From: Reichenbachiella agariperforans
GTDB taxonomy: Bacteria > Bacteroidota > Bacteroidia > Cytophagales > Cyclobacteriaceae
Direction: 5' to 3'
Assembly (NCBI RefSeq): GCF_900142205.1
Contig: NZ_FRAA01000004.1
Span: 1-64,000 of the forward strand
Length of the DNA stretch: 64,000 bases
Under the pieces are notes generated by a model. That model was not told where the DNA came from. It saw only the letters and a program-made list of their open reading frames with translations, and made no database searches. Shown piece after piece: positions 18,722 to 27,047 of this stretch; the stretch's first letter is position 1, and every line of letters begins with the position of its first letter. Position numbers and translations under genes: made by a program.

Positions 18722-21082
18722 ATGAAAAATCAAAACAAACCTCGCTACCTGCTAACCCTAATTATGCTCGTACTGAGCATAGGTCTAGCGCAGGCACAAG
18801 AAAACGACGAAGACATATTAGATATGTCACTCGAAGACCTAATGAACATGGAAGTCACTTCGGTTTCCAAAAAAGCCGAAAGACTACAAGATGTAGCGTC
18901 ATCCATTTATGTTTTGACCGCAGATGACATCATGAAGTCGGGTGCGACCACCCTGCACGAAGCACTGAGAAATGTACCTGGCTACTGGGGCGTTCAAACT
19001 TCATACAGCAACGTATATTCTTCGATTCGCAATTCCACTACAGAAAACTCCGACCCAGGAACAGTACTATATCTACTCGATGGCACCCCAATTCAAGATT
19101 TAATGGGTTCCGTATTATCTTTTCAGAACTTCGATATCCCATTAGATGAAATAGACCGAATTGAAGTGATCAAAGGCTCTGGTGGAACGGTCTATGGTGC
19201 CAACTCCGCAACGGGTGTTGTCAACATATTCACCAAAAATCCTGAAAAATACGATGGTATTAACATCAAAGCAGAAGGTGCAGCACCAGGCTATGCTGCT
19301 GTATCTGTTAGAGCTGGAGGAAAAATCTCGGAGAAAGTAGCCGTCTCTGGCTATGCTAAGTACCGATACTTCTCTGGATGGGAATCTATGGCTGGAAAAG
19401 ACGAAGACGGTAACAGTACAAGTATCACGACTGCTTTTACCGAAAATTACGACGAAAGCAATTACTACAGTTGGGGAGCTAAATTAAATTTCGACCTGAC
19501 CGAAAAATCAAAAATATCTGCTCGCCTACACCACAATGGCTATCAACAAAATGTATATACAAGCGTCTTTGATCAGAGTTTTTTACTTACAAGAGACGAT
19601 GATTTACAATACACCGAGGTAAGTGCAAACCGTACAGTAGCCAATGTACGATTTGATCATTCGTTCAATGACACACACAGTTTATTTGTCAGAGCATCTA
19701 CCAACATTGAGAACGACTTTTACCGTGGAGGGGGAGGAATGAATATCTCTAATGCTATTTATGATTTTGAAATTCAAGACAACCTTTCTCTCGGACAATA
19801 CAACGACCTCAGTGTGGGTATCAACTACCGTATTGTAGATTTTGACGTACATAATATCAAGTCCACAGATTACATAAACTACGTCGACCCTCAAGCCAAT
19901 GAATCCATCAAAGGTGCCTTCGTTCAAAACAAAATCAAGTTATTGGATACAAAGCTAAATCTTGTACTTGGAATCAAAGCAGAGAACTATTCTCTGGTCA
20001 ACGACAAGTACTACTTCTCACCTATGGCCAAAGCCTCTTTCATTGCTAACAAAAACATTACACTATGGGGAGGGTTTACCCAATCTTATACTACCCCAGG
20101 CTTCAACAGTACCAACGTCAACGTATTCTTGCTACAAACCCCCACTGCGGTTACACAACTCATCACAAAAGAGGTTTATGACATAGCATATCAACAAGCC
20201 ATCAATGCAGGAGCCGATGATGCTACGGCAGATGCTACTGCAAACGCATTTATTGCATCTGAGGCTGGTCAAGCAGCTATTCAAGCTGAAACCCGTAATC
20301 AAGGTGTTCAAAATTTAGCTGCAAAAAATGGTTCTGAAACTTCTCCTTCCAAATTCCAAACATGGGAATTTGGCATCAAAAGCCATCTAGGGGACAAAGT
20401 TCAGCTAAATGCGACCTTCTTTAAGACTTACATTACTGATGGTGTTTCTGCCAACCCAGGAGCTGCTATTTTAATCGATCAAAAATCCATCACAGACGAT
20501 CGAGTCACTGACTATTATCTCTATGGTAACTATGTGAGTGGAGAAAGTATCGGTACTGAAACTGTCATCAAATTTTTTCCAATGCAAGGGTTAATTTTCG
20601 AAGCTTCTCACGCTTGGTCTGAGACCACATGGGAATACCAAGAAAATAGAGACTTTGACATCAGCGGTATCACAGAAGACCCGACACCCTCTACCCCCTT
20701 CATGCCCAAGCACGTATTTAGACTCAAAGCAGATTATTCGTTCAGTCAAGGTTTCAACGTTACGGCAAGTTTAATTCAGACTTCTGCTTTTTGGACTGAG
20801 TCCAACTACTATTACGACACAGAGAGATATCCAACGCTAACTGAAGAGTCATTGCCTCCAGCAACAACCTCTCCCACTGTAGTAGCAAAAAATAGTGGAC
20901 GAACGATAGTCAACTTAAGACTTGAAAAAAAGCTATTAAATGATAAGATATCCCTTTATGTATTTGGCAATGACATTACCAATACTGGTAATGTCTCTGA
21001 TACAGATAATATAAGAAATGCAGCAACTCTCAGTCGTATTGGTGCCATGTATGGTGCTGGTCTCAACTATAGACTGAAATAA
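18722..21082 (+). CDS. TonB-dependent outer membrane receptor (YfiR-linked type)
   Basis: 786 residues with a signal peptide ending AQAQ at ~26. The mature start has LDMSLEDLMNMEVTSVSKKAERLQDVASSIYVLTADDI, a pattern typical of receptors found beside YfiR genes. The plug domain runs to ~190 (VLYLLDGTPIQDL, IDRIEVIKGSGGTVYGANSATGVVNIFTK). The rest is a beta-barrel ending in the usual C-terminal strand (GAMYGAGLNYRLK). It lacks the carboxypeptidase-like N-terminal domain common in Bacteroidota receptors, and has an Ala-rich insertion at ~490-520. Ligand unknown. A good terminator follows, closing the three-gene group. Confidence 0.9.
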   Translation: MKNQNKPRYLLTLIMLVLSIGLAQAQENDEDILDMSLEDLMNMEVTSVSKKAERLQDVASSIYVLTADDIMKSGATTLHEALRNVPGYWGVQTSYSNVYSSIRNSTTENSDPGTVLYLLDGTPIQDLMGSVLSFQNFDIPLDEIDRIEVIKGSGGTVYGANSATGVVNIFTKNPEKYDGINIKAEGAAPGYAAVSVRAGGKISEKVAVSGYAKYRYFSGWESMAGKDEDGNSTSITTAFTENYDESNYYSWGAKLNFDLTEKSKISARLHHNGYQQNVYTSVFDQSFLLTRDDDLQYTEVSANRTVANVRFDHSFNDTHSLFVRASTNIENDFYRGGGGMNISNAIYDFEIQDNLSLGQYNDLSVGINYRIVDFDVHNIKSTDYINYVDPQANESIKGAFVQNKIKLLDTKLNLVLGIKAENYSLVNDKYYFSPMAKASFIANKNITLWGGFTQSYTTPGFNSTNVNVFLLQTPTAVTQLITKEVYDIAYQQAINAGADDATADATANAFIASEAGQAAIQAETRNQGVQNLAAKNGSETSPSKFQTWEFGIKSHLGDKVQLNATFFKTYITDGVSANPGAAILIDQKSITDDRVTDYYLYGNYVSGESIGTETVIKFFPMQGLIFEASHAWSETTWEYQENRDFDISGITEDPTPSTPFMPKHVFRLKADYSFSQGFNVTASLIQTSAFWTESNYYYDTERYPTLTEESLPPATTSPTVVAKNSGRTIVNLRLEKKLLNDKISLYVFGNDITNTGNVSDTDNIRNAATLSRIGAMYGAGLNYRLK

Positions 21083-21108
21083 AGATCAGGTTAGGTGGTT
21101 TGGATTTA

Positions 21109-21144
21109 GGGTCGGAGCAGAGGTGTTCCGACCCTTCTTGTTTT
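21109..21144 (+). terminator. Rho-independent terminator
   Basis: Perfect arms GGGTCGGA (21109-21116) and TCCGACCC (21127-21134), 10-base loop, tail TTCTTGTTTT. It ends the chemoreceptor-YfiR-receptor unit. Confidence 0.8.
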
Positions 21145-21181
21145 AAGTCCAGCTCCTTTTAAGTACTGTGAAAGCTATCCA

Positions 21182-21943
21182 CTACTTCTTGAGTGCTTGT
21201 AATGCAGCGATGATCTCTGATGGTTCCGCACGGTTGCGATACTCAGCATCTAAGAATGCATAGGTGATCTTACCATCTGTATCTATTACGTATGTCGCTG
21301 CGAGTGGTAGCTCGTCGCTCTCGTCACCGTTATAGCCATGCAAGTCAAAGCCTTTTTGGTAGCTATCAGCAACTTCATCTGTCAGCTGATAAACGATACC
21401 GTATTCTTTACCGATCGTGTTGCTAATATCACTGAGCACTTCAAATTCCAATTCGTTTTTTTCTTTCGTTGAAATAGATTTGTCTGGTAGCTCAGGCGTG
21501 AGAGCAAGTAAATTCGCACCTTCTGCCTGAAAATTAGGTAGTTCAGACTGCAAACTATTCAAAGTCAGGTTGCAATAAGGACACCACCCTCCGCGATACC
21601 ATGTGAGTACGACGGGACCTTTCTGGAGGTAATCGCCGAGCGAAACCTCATCTCCAAGTGCATTTTTCAGCGTAAAATCAGGTGCCTGATCGCCCACATT
21701 TTTAGCATTTTGAAGTACGCCACTTTCCGAGACAGCTGCGATGCCTTCTGCATAGATTTTCTTTTTCTCGTCGGAGGCTTTCGCATTGAAATCTGCCTTT
21801 TTCGCATCGAGTGTTTCTTGAAGTGAGCTTTCTTCTACAGGTAGCTCTGTTTTGTTTTCCATGGGTGTTTCTTTCTTTTTGGGTGTACAGCTGACCAATA
21901 CCGTAAATAGCAATGACAGACTGAATAAAGCAATGTTTCTCAT
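21182..21943 (-). CDS. Peroxiredoxin-like (AhpC/TSA) lipoprotein
   Basis: 253 residues. Lipoprotein signal MRNIALFSLSLLFTVLVSC. A Lys/Glu-rich helical linker runs to ~75. Then comes a thioredoxin-fold domain of the AhpC/TSA family: GDQAPDFTLKNALGDEVSLGDYL, VVLTWYRGGWCPYCNLTLNSLQ (CxxC), AEGANLLALTPE, and TYVIDTDGKITYAFLDAEYRNRAEP. It probably reduces peroxides or thiols in the periplasm. The WCPYC pair fits a peroxiredoxin-like/thiol reductase rather than a cytochrome-maturation thioredoxin. No operon partner is seen on the same strand within 2 kb. Confidence 0.88.
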   Translation of the reverse strand: MRNIALFSLSLLFTVLVSCTPKKKETPMENKTELPVEESSLQETLDAKKADFNAKASDEKKKIYAEGIAAVSESGVLQNAKNVGDQAPDFTLKNALGDEVSLGDYLQKGPVVLTWYRGGWCPYCNLTLNSLQSELPNFQAEGANLLALTPELPDKSISTKEKNELEFEVLSDISNTIGKEYGIVYQLTDEVADSYQKGFDLHGYNGDESDELPLAATYVIDTDGKITYAFLDAEYRNRAEPSEIIAALQALKK

Positions 21944-22346
21944 TTTGTAAAATTGATTGTTATGTATTTCTAATAAAGGTAATCGTATCCTCCATCAAAA
22001 GGTTTTTGAATATTGTTAATTCCCTAACATTTGATCATCCTCACCTGTTTGTATTGGTTTCCCCACATTTGTCAGTGAGAATCGTAGAATGACTTTATAC
22101 GATATTGTATGACACTCCCGGTGCGTCATAGGGGACGCTATAATCCATGTACCATAGGAGCATTCTCTCGATCAGTCATGCCCCAGATTCCCTGTTATTT
22201 ATCTGATAAGATTAAAGCTTTGACTTGTGAGACACGAAGCAGAGCAAAAGTACTGGCCATATATTCGTATCCTCACGAAACACAGAAGTAGACAACTCAT
22301 CAGTTCTTATTTCGTTTGACTAGCCGAACCAAAAACAACATTTGTT
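21944..22346. other. Divergent intergenic gap, no features found
   Basis: 403 bases between divergent genes. A 60-codon plus-strand frame at 22109 lacks a ribosome site and any recognisable content. No strong TAnnTTTG element or terminator seen. Confidence 0.4.
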
Positions 22347-22832
22347 ATGATCAAATCTGTCTTGTCTGTACTGCTCATTAGTTTGTCACTCCAGACCGAG
22401 CTGCCCGAGCTCAACCAGAAGGTCGTCCAGTATGTGGATAGTGTCATGGGAACCAAGGTTGACCGTGGCGAATGCTGGGATCTGGCAGCTGGTGCGTTGA
22501 AGTATTCTGGGGCTTATTTTGACAGGAGCTCGATGAAAACCATCAGTATCTATGGTAGAAAACTGAACCCAAAGAAAGAAGATATACTACCAGGAGACCT
22601 GATCCAATTCGAGAATGTGGAGATGAAATGGAAGGATGGAAATACAACCTATTCGGCGACCATGGCGCAGCACACTGCCATCGTCTATCAAGTCAACGAA
22701 CCCATGAACTACGAGATCGCACATCAAAACACAGGAGAGTGGGGCAAGAAAGTCGGTGTGAGCAACTTTCGGCTCGACCAAGTCACCAAAGGTAAAGTGA
22801 TGATCTACCGTCCGGTTAAGGAAAAAAGCTGA
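22347..22832 (+). CDS. Secreted NlpC/P60- or CHAP-like papain-fold protein
   Basis: 161 residues with a short hydrophobic N-terminus (MIKSVLSVLLISLSL). A Cys at the head of a helix (RGECWDLAAGALKY), a later His on a strand (MAQHTAIVYQV) and a polar partner (EIAHQNTG) are placed as in papain-like CHAP/NlpC folds. DILPGDLIQFENV is the strand that commonly precedes the catalytic His in these families. Possible roles are peptidoglycan amidase/endopeptidase or a non-catalytic relative; it also resembles the cysteine-proteinase-fold domain of fungal BBC1. Function not settled. Confidence 0.65.
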   Translation: MIKSVLSVLLISLSLQTELPELNQKVVQYVDSVMGTKVDRGECWDLAAGALKYSGAYFDRSSMKTISIYGRKLNPKKEDILPGDLIQFENVEMKWKDGNTTYSATMAQHTAIVYQVNEPMNYEIAHQNTGEWGKKVGVSNFRLDQVTKGKVMIYRPVKEKS

Positions 22833-22958
22833 TATCATCTAGTATAGTAGCTACCTTAGCGTGTGACAGATGCCCTGACTATTCTATTGTTTTTTATCCA
22901 ACATTGGATCATTTTTACGTGTATGCTGTTTAGCATGTATTCATAAACAAACTGAACT

Positions 22959-23333
22959 ATGAAAAGTAAAATACTATTGGTACTGACGGTACTGTTTGGG
23001 TTGATGATGGTCAACTCAGGCTTGAACAAATTTCTTAACTACATGCCTATGCCAGAGATGAGCGAGGAGCAAATGGCGCTTTTTGGTGCATTTGCGAAGA
23101 TCGGTTGGTTGTTTCCTCTGGTGGGATTCATCGAAGTGGTCGGAGGGATATTGATTGCGATACCAAAGCTGCGTGCTTTGGGTGCGATAGTGATATTACC
23201 TGTGATGGTGGGGATCGTGATCCACCACATTGTACATGATCCGTCGACATTGGTCGTTGTCTTGGTGATGCTAGCGATCAATCTCTGGGCGATCCTAGAC
23301 AATAAAGACAAGTACATGCCGATGATTAGTTGA
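22959..23333 (+). CDS. DoxX-family membrane protein
   Basis: 124 residues with four hydrophobic segments (~4-25, ~45-72, ~75-92, ~95-112). NSGLNKFLNYMPMP after the first segment and GFIEVVGGILIAIPKLRALGAIVILPVM in the middle are typical of small DoxX-like proteins. These sit in the inner membrane with loosely defined roles in redox or quinone-linked processes. Monocistronic, ending at a strong bidirectional hairpin. Confidence 0.82.
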   Translation: MKSKILLVLTVLFGLMMVNSGLNKFLNYMPMPEMSEEQMALFGAFAKIGWLFPLVGFIEVVGGILIAIPKLRALGAIVILPVMVGIVIHHIVHDPSTLVVVLVMLAINLWAILDNKDKYMPMIS

Positions 23334-23340
23334 GGTTGAT

Positions 23341-23377
23341 ACAATGACGTTCTCGCTCGAAGCGAGGACGTCATTGT
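23341..23377. terminator. Bidirectional terminator hairpin
   Basis: Arms ACAATGACGT (23341-23350) and ACGTCATTGT (23368-23377), extended inward by CTCGCT/AGCGAG, lie between the convergent DoxX gene and substrate-binding-like gene. The stem is very long and the T-run on each side is short. Confidence 0.65.
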
Positions 23378-23391
23378 TTATTGCATAAAGA

Positions 23392-24267
23392 TCAAAGTAT
23401 CGTCAACCCTTCTTCAGTCAGTAGCGGTTCTTCGCCAGACACATTTGAGATCAAGCCATTTCCCTCTATGATGTTCTGCGCTCGTTCGCTGGACAAATAG
23501 GATAAAAAGGAAGTAACTTTAGCATTCTCTTTATCCTCATAGTACATTCTAAGTCCTCTACGGAGCGGGTATTCTCCCTGGCGAATCGTCTTAAATGATG
23601 GCGCGATAAAAAACGTATCCTTCTCCTTGATAGAGGGTAGTTGTAGTTCTCTTACATTGAGTGTTACATACGCAAACCCAATAAAACCGATTCCTCTCTT
23701 GTCCTCATATACTTTGGATACGATTTCATTGTTTTCTGATGCGATCACTGCATCTTCCGAAATAGTACTCAACTCAAAAAATTCTGAGAAATACTTCTGC
23801 GTTCCTGAGTTTTGATCTCTCATAACAGGCATGATCTTGCCAGGCTCTCCGCCTAGCTCACTCCAGTCTACGATCTCACCACGATAGATTCCACCGATTT
23901 GTTCGCGAGTCAACTGCTCTATTGGATTGAGATCATTGTTGATAATTACGATCCCATCATAGGCGACTATTTGTTCTTTCACACCATGATTAGCTCCTAA
24001 TACAGAGTCCAAATCAAACGCATAAGACGACAAGCCTATGTCCACCGAATGATCTTTGATCGCCATCAACCCCGTACGACTCCCTCCCCCCTCTATCTCT
24101 AGAGATAGGGTGTCTTGTAATTTTTCAAAATCTCGCTTCAATGCATCGAAAGTCTCATGCATCGACTCACTCCCCTTTATTTTTAATACTTGTTTCTCCC
24201 TCGTTACGCTGCTGCACGAAAACTGAAGAATAATTATAACTGCTGGTAATAGCCTAATAATTCTCAT
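23392..24267 (-). CDS. PstS-like phosphate-binding lipoprotein
   Basis: 291 residues from the ATG at 24267, giving a lipoprotein signal (MRIIRLLPAVIIILQFSC); an in-frame ATG at 24282 is also possible. Resembles PstS-type periplasmic binding proteins: IKGSESMHETFDALKRDFEK at the first lobe, EGGGSRTGLMAIKDHSVDIGLSS, QLTREQIGGIYRGEIVDWSELGG, VMRDQNSGTQKYF and LRRGLRMYYE. SRTG and NSGT are the usual oxyanion-binding turns. No pst transport genes are adjacent; it is divergent from a TonB-dependent receptor. It may be an orphan phosphate or oxyanion sensor/binder. Confidence 0.85.
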   Translation of the reverse strand: MRIIRLLPAVIIILQFSCSSVTREKQVLKIKGSESMHETFDALKRDFEKLQDTLSLEIEGGGSRTGLMAIKDHSVDIGLSSYAFDLDSVLGANHGVKEQIVAYDGIVIINNDLNPIEQLTREQIGGIYRGEIVDWSELGGEPGKIMPVMRDQNSGTQKYFSEFFELSTISEDAVIASENNEIVSKVYEDKRGIGFIGFAYVTLNVRELQLPSIKEKDTFFIAPSFKTIRQGEYPLRRGLRMYYEDKENAKVTSFLSYLSSERAQNIIEGNGLISNVSGEEPLLTEEGLTIL

Positions 24268-24380
24268 TTGCTGTATGATCAATATGATTTGTTAATTGTA
24301 AATAGGACGCAAAAAAATCGATCCCACATCACAATCCATTCTATGAGTAGGTTATCAAAATAAGAACAAATCATTACCAT

Positions 24381-24404
24381 CCTAAACCTGCTTCTTGGTT
24401 TAGG
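24381..24404. repeat. Perfect 8-bp inverted repeat in divergent intergenic region
   Basis: CCTAAACC and GGTTTAGG separated by 8 bases, lying between the PstS-like gene and the TonB-dependent receptor gene. No T-run follows, so it is an operator or leader hairpin candidate rather than a clear terminator. Confidence 0.5.
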
Positions 24405-24450
24405 GTATTTCACCAGACTAATTAATATTTTAATTATACATTATTATATT

Positions 24451-24466
24451 TTTAGCCATGTCTAAA
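24451..24466. promoter_or_regulatory. Operator candidate, TTTAG-N6-CTAAA palindrome
   Basis: TTTAGCCATGTCTAAA is a 16-bp near-perfect palindrome centred on CATG, ending 4 bases before the -7 element of the receptor gene. It thus sits in the promoter spacer, where a bound repressor would block polymerase. The arrangement resembles metal-dependent DtxR/MntR-type sites; the regulator is not known. Confidence 0.5.
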
Positions 24467-24470
24467 TTAA

Positions 24471-24478
24471 TATATTTG
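24471..24478 (+). promoter_or_regulatory. -7 element for the TonB-dependent receptor gene
   Basis: TATATTTG fits TAnnTTTG exactly, 19 bases before the ATG at 24498. The -33 position carries TTTTTA, a poor match. Confidence 0.55.
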
Positions 24479-24497
24479 CAAAGCTAAAAACAGAAGC

Positions 24498-26732
24498 ATG
24501 AAGCATTACTTAATATTACTGATACTCATATTTGTACCATGTTATATATGGGCACAGTCCGCAGGGACATTAGAAATCAAGGTGTATAGTGAGGGACAGC
24601 CAGTAGAGTTTGCCTCCATAGGGATCAAAGGCACAAACCGAGGTGGCACAACCAATACAAAAGGGATCCTAAGACTCACAGACCTCAGTTATGGTAGCTA
24701 TGATATATTGGTATCGATCATGGGATTCAAAAGTGAAAAAGTAACGGTAGTACATCAGGCCTCTCTGAGCGCTTTGACCGTTGATCTAGAAGAATCTGCG
24801 ACAGCATTGGATGAAGTGGTGGTCTCTGGTACCATGACCGAAATTAGCAAGATGGAGAGCGCGGTTTCCATTGATGTTTACTCCCCTAAATTCTTCAAAG
24901 CCAATCCAACTCCATCAGTTTTTGAATCCATGCAAAACATCAACGGTGTGCGACCACAGATCAATTGCAACGTGTGCAACACTGGTGATATCCATATCAA
25001 CGGTTTGGAAGGCCCCTATACTATGGTTCTCATCGATGGTATGCCTTTGGTTAGCGGTTTGTCCTCCGTATATGGCCTGACTGGAATACCTCAGTCGTTG
25101 ATAGAAAGAGTAGAAATTGTAAAAGGTCCTGCCTCCACACTTTATGGGTCTGAGGCTGTTGGCGGTTTGATCAATCTAATTACCAAAACCCCTGAAAACA
25201 CGCCGACCGTTTCGACGGACGCATTTGCGACTAGCTGGGGAGAGGTCAATACTGATATTGGACTTAAACTCAATACGGGGAACAAGTCACACACGCTGGT
25301 AGGAATCAATTATTTCTACTATCAAAACCCCATTGACAACAACGGGGACAATTTCACGGATTTAACATTACAAAATCGCATATCGCTATTCAACAAATGG
25401 ACGATGAAACGAAAAAACAACCGCCAGCTCTCTCTAGCGGGGCGCTACGTGTACGAAGATCGGTGGGGAGGAGAAATGCAATGGACACCCGAAGACCGAG
25501 GAGATGACACGGTCTATGGCGAAAGTATCTATACTAAACGATGGGAAACCTTTGGTACATACCAATTACCTGTGGAAGAAATTATCAATTTTCAATTCAG
25601 TGCCAATGGTCACAAGCAAGATTCTTATTATGGTGACCTTTCCTTTCAGGCACAGCAAAACATTGGATTCGGTCAACTGACTTGGCATAGACCTGTGGGG
25701 CGTCACGAGTTCCTCTTGGGTGCTGCCTACCGATATACCTACTACAACGACAATACAGTAGCAACAACCAGCCCATCCATCACACACTTGCCAGGAGCAT
25801 ACCTCCAAGACGACTTTAGGATCGATAACCAAAATAAGATACTCTTAGGAGTCCGCTACGACTACAACTCTCTGCATGGTGGTATCTGGTCTCCTCGCAT
25901 CAACTACAAATGGAACACGACCAACAAAAAAAATATCCTGCGACTCAGTCTAGGAAATGGTTACCGTGTAGCAAATGTGTTCACAGAAGACCATGCGGCA
26001 TTAACAGGCGCTCGGGATGTGGTGTTCGAAGAAGAGCTAAAACCAGAGGAGTCTTGGAACGTTAACCTTAATTTTGTCAAAAAAATTATCACCAATCACC
26101 AAAATTACATTGGGATTGATGCGAGTGTTTTCTATACCTACTTTGACAATCGTATCGTACCCGACTATGAATCTGACCCAAACGAAATTCGCTATGCAAA
26201 CTTAGATGGGTCTGCAGTATCTAAAGGTGTATCGCTCAACCTCGACCTATCATGGCATAGCGGACTCAGTGCACTAGTAGGGACTAGCATCATAGACGTG
26301 AGTATAGAAGAAGATGGCGTGAAGAGAAGACAACTACTGACCGAAAAGGTCTCAGGTGTATGGAACATCGGTTATACTTTTGGTGCTTCATTAATTTCGA
26401 TAGACTATACTGGCAACCTATATGGACCGATGAGACTACCTCTCTTAGGCCCAGAGGACGACCGTCCAGCTTACTCTCCTTGGTACAGTATTCAAAACAT
26501 TCAAATCACGAAGAAATTCATCAACGGACTTGAGATATATGGTGGTATCAAAAACCTACTCAATTTCACTCCTCCAGCCAACAGTATCGCCAGAGCACAC
26601 GATCCATTTGACGAAAATGTAAATGATCCGATAGATAACCCTAACAACCTAACATTCGACCCATCCTATGTATATGCTCCCAATCAAGGGATCAGAGGTT
26701 TTGCTGGAGTGCGCTATGCGTTGTTTAAGTAA
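24498..26732 (+). CDS. TonB-dependent receptor with carboxypeptidase-like domain
   Basis: 744 residues. Signal peptide to ~20 (ending WAQ). A carboxypeptidase-D-like domain covers ~22-105 (GTLEIKVYSEGQPVEFASIGIKG, TNTKGILRLTDL, YDILVSIMGFKSEKVTV). The plug (~115-225) has INCNVCNTGDIHINGLEGPYTMVLIDGMPL with a CxxC pair, and IERVEIVKGPASTLYGSEAVGGLINLITK. A beta-barrel follows, ending GIRGFAGVRYALFK. BtuB/siderophore-like overall; ligand unknown. The palindrome in its promoter suggests tight repression, perhaps metal-dependent. It is transcribed away from the PstS-like gene and upstream of a large sensor kinase. Confidence 0.9.
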   Translation: MKHYLILLILIFVPCYIWAQSAGTLEIKVYSEGQPVEFASIGIKGTNRGGTTNTKGILRLTDLSYGSYDILVSIMGFKSEKVTVVHQASLSALTVDLEESATALDEVVVSGTMTEISKMESAVSIDVYSPKFFKANPTPSVFESMQNINGVRPQINCNVCNTGDIHINGLEGPYTMVLIDGMPLVSGLSSVYGLTGIPQSLIERVEIVKGPASTLYGSEAVGGLINLITKTPENTPTVSTDAFATSWGEVNTDIGLKLNTGNKSHTLVGINYFYYQNPIDNNGDNFTDLTLQNRISLFNKWTMKRKNNRQLSLAGRYVYEDRWGGEMQWTPEDRGDDTVYGESIYTKRWETFGTYQLPVEEIINFQFSANGHKQDSYYGDLSFQAQQNIGFGQLTWHRPVGRHEFLLGAAYRYTYYNDNTVATTSPSITHLPGAYLQDDFRIDNQNKILLGVRYDYNSLHGGIWSPRINYKWNTTNKKNILRLSLGNGYRVANVFTEDHAALTGARDVVFEEELKPEESWNVNLNFVKKIITNHQNYIGIDASVFYTYFDNRIVPDYESDPNEIRYANLDGSAVSKGVSLNLDLSWHSGLSALVGTSIIDVSIEEDGVKRRQLLTEKVSGVWNIGYTFGASLISIDYTGNLYGPMRLPLLGPEDDRPAYSPWYSIQNIQITKKFINGLEIYGGIKNLLNFTPPANSIARAHDPFDENVNDPIDNPNNLTFDPSYVYAPNQGIRGFAGVRYALFK

Positions 26733-27047
26733 TTTATTCCAATGAGTGTCTCATTATCTAACGTCTAAAACACTGACACTACCAGTAGCTCATAAAATAT
26801 TCATATACAATTACTTAACCATCATTGACACGCATAGAAGTAAAATTTAACAGACAGCTGTTTTCAAAAAATAATCCTATATAAGAACCGAACTTTTATA
26901 CTTTGATTATTATATTACAGAACCCGTAAAACAATTTTTAACAACATTTAACCAATTAGATTCACTGTCCATCCGTATTATCTTATTTCAAAGTCAACAC
27001 CGTTAGACTAATTAATATCCTAACAGAGTTGACTGTAGACCAATGAG
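26733..27047. other. Intergenic gap before the propeller kinase
   Basis: 315 AT-rich bases with no gene. AGACTAATTAATAT at 27005-27018 also occurs at 24415-24428 before the receptor gene. It sits inside GTTAG...CTAAC (27002-27023), a loose inverted repeat just before the kinase start. Confidence 0.4.

Noticed and set aside
5926-22242. Shared 13-mer AGACACGAAGCAG at 5926-5938 and 22230-22242
   Set aside because: Thirteen-base matches are expected by chance in 64 kb, and the surroundings are unrelated.
22109-22291. 60-codon plus-strand frame in a gap
   Set aside because: No ribosome site, no domain, and unremarkable composition.
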